Under the pieces are notes generated by a model. It was not told the DNA's origin and did not search any database. It saw only the letters and a program-made list of their open reading frames with translations. This document shows, in pieces, positions 15,321 to 15,448 of a stretch of DNA of 15,448 nt (its first letter is position 1; every line of letters starts with the position of its first letter). This DNA is from JBIOJM01 sp044450785 (GTDB lineage: Bacteria; Planctomycetota; Planctomycetia; Isosphaerales; Isosphaeraceae), in contig JBIOJM010000247.1 of assembly GCA_044450785.1 (NCBI GenBank), positions 1 through 15,448 on the forward strand. Reading direction: 5' to 3'. The position numbers and the translations under genes were made by a program.

Positions 15321-15448
15321 CGGAAATAACTTCCCGATTAAGCTCCTCTGGTTTTCCGGGTGCCACTGGCTCTGCCAGTGCCCGCCCAAGCATGGGGACA
15401 CTGGCATAGCCAGTGGCACACAAATACGAAGTCGGGAAGTTATTTCGG
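15321..15448. mobile_element. Nested inverted-repeat element (MITE- or REP-like), reaching the window edge
   Basis: The outer arms are CGGAAATAACTTCCCGA (15321-15337) and TCGGGAAGTTATTTCGG (15432-15448), complementary at 16 of 17 positions. Between them sits a second long hairpin (15361-15418). The total is 128 bp with no reading frame that looks coding, as expected of a small non-autonomous element or a repeat spread in trans by a transposase such as a REP-associated tyrosine transposase. The right arm ends exactly at the window end, so the element may be larger. No target-site duplication can be judged. Confidence 0.6.
15361..15418. repeat. Double palindrome (REP/BIME-like hairpin)
   Basis: TGCCACTGGCTCTGCCAGTG (15361-15380) and CACTGGCATAGCCAGTGGCA (15399-15418) are inverted copies matching at 19 of 20 positions around an 18-nt loop. 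Each arm is itself a perfect 7-bp palindrome: CACTGGC/GCCAGTG with a 3-nt centre (15364-15380 and 15399-15415). This two-level symmetry is typical of paired REP units. I recall TGCCACTGGC-type strings as common in planctomycete intergenic DNA, which cannot be checked here. Confidence 0.75.

Overview
The window looks like chromosomal DNA of a GC-rich planctomycete, most likely of the Isosphaeraceae type. I infer this from the gene content: a giant Ser/Thr kinase fused to a STAND-type ATPase and an FGE-like domain, a twin-arginine-exported TIM-barrel 'hydroxypyruvate isomerase-like' protein, a small Cys-rich lipoprotein, and a REP-like palindrome of the TGCCACTGGC type. No taxonomic marker gene is present, so this is inference.

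Layout. Positions 1-202 hold no recognisable gene, only three tandem 9-bp units. A Tat-exported sugar isomerase-like gene (203-1144, minus) is divergent from a DHA2-type MFS exporter (1348-2931, plus). A small lipoprotein gene (3007-3252, minus) converges on the exporter and is divergent from a kinase-STAND-FGE gene of about 1635 residues (start about 3490, end 8397, plus). Then comes the most interesting part, a plus-strand operon from about 8506 to 14820. It has a sigma70-like promoter (TTGCGA-N17-TATATT), a 167-residue protein with a Cys/Ser/Thr-rich tail (8620-9123), and a stem-loop just after its stop codon. Next are an APH-fold kinase (9278-10411), a HopA1-LanC fusion (10408-12756, overlapping the kinase by ATGA), and an M13 zinc metallopeptidase with a signal peptide (12766-14820). 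A BlaI/MecI-type repressor (14833-15240, minus) converges on the peptidase. The right edge (15284-15448) is a set of nested inverted repeats that looks like a small non-autonomous mobile or REP-type element.

How the genes work together. I read 8506-12756 as a lanthipeptide gene cluster of unusual build. The APH-like kinase would phosphorylate Ser/Thr in the tail of the 167-residue precursor. The HopA1 half of the fusion would eliminate phosphate to give dehydro residues, as in class V lanthipeptides and thioamitides. The LanC half, which has all the zinc and acid/base residues and LanM-like signatures, would close the thioether rings. The precursor tail has four Cys, each preceded at i-3 to i-5 by a Ser/Thr, which fits four rings. 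The M13 peptidase, only 9 nt downstream and apparently exported, is a candidate leader or processing protease. No transporter or immunity gene lies in the window. The combination of a class V kinase/lyase pair with a LanM-type cyclase fused to the lyase, in a planctomycete and with a long, apparently folded leader, is the strongest candidate for an undescribed system here. None of it could be tested by database search.
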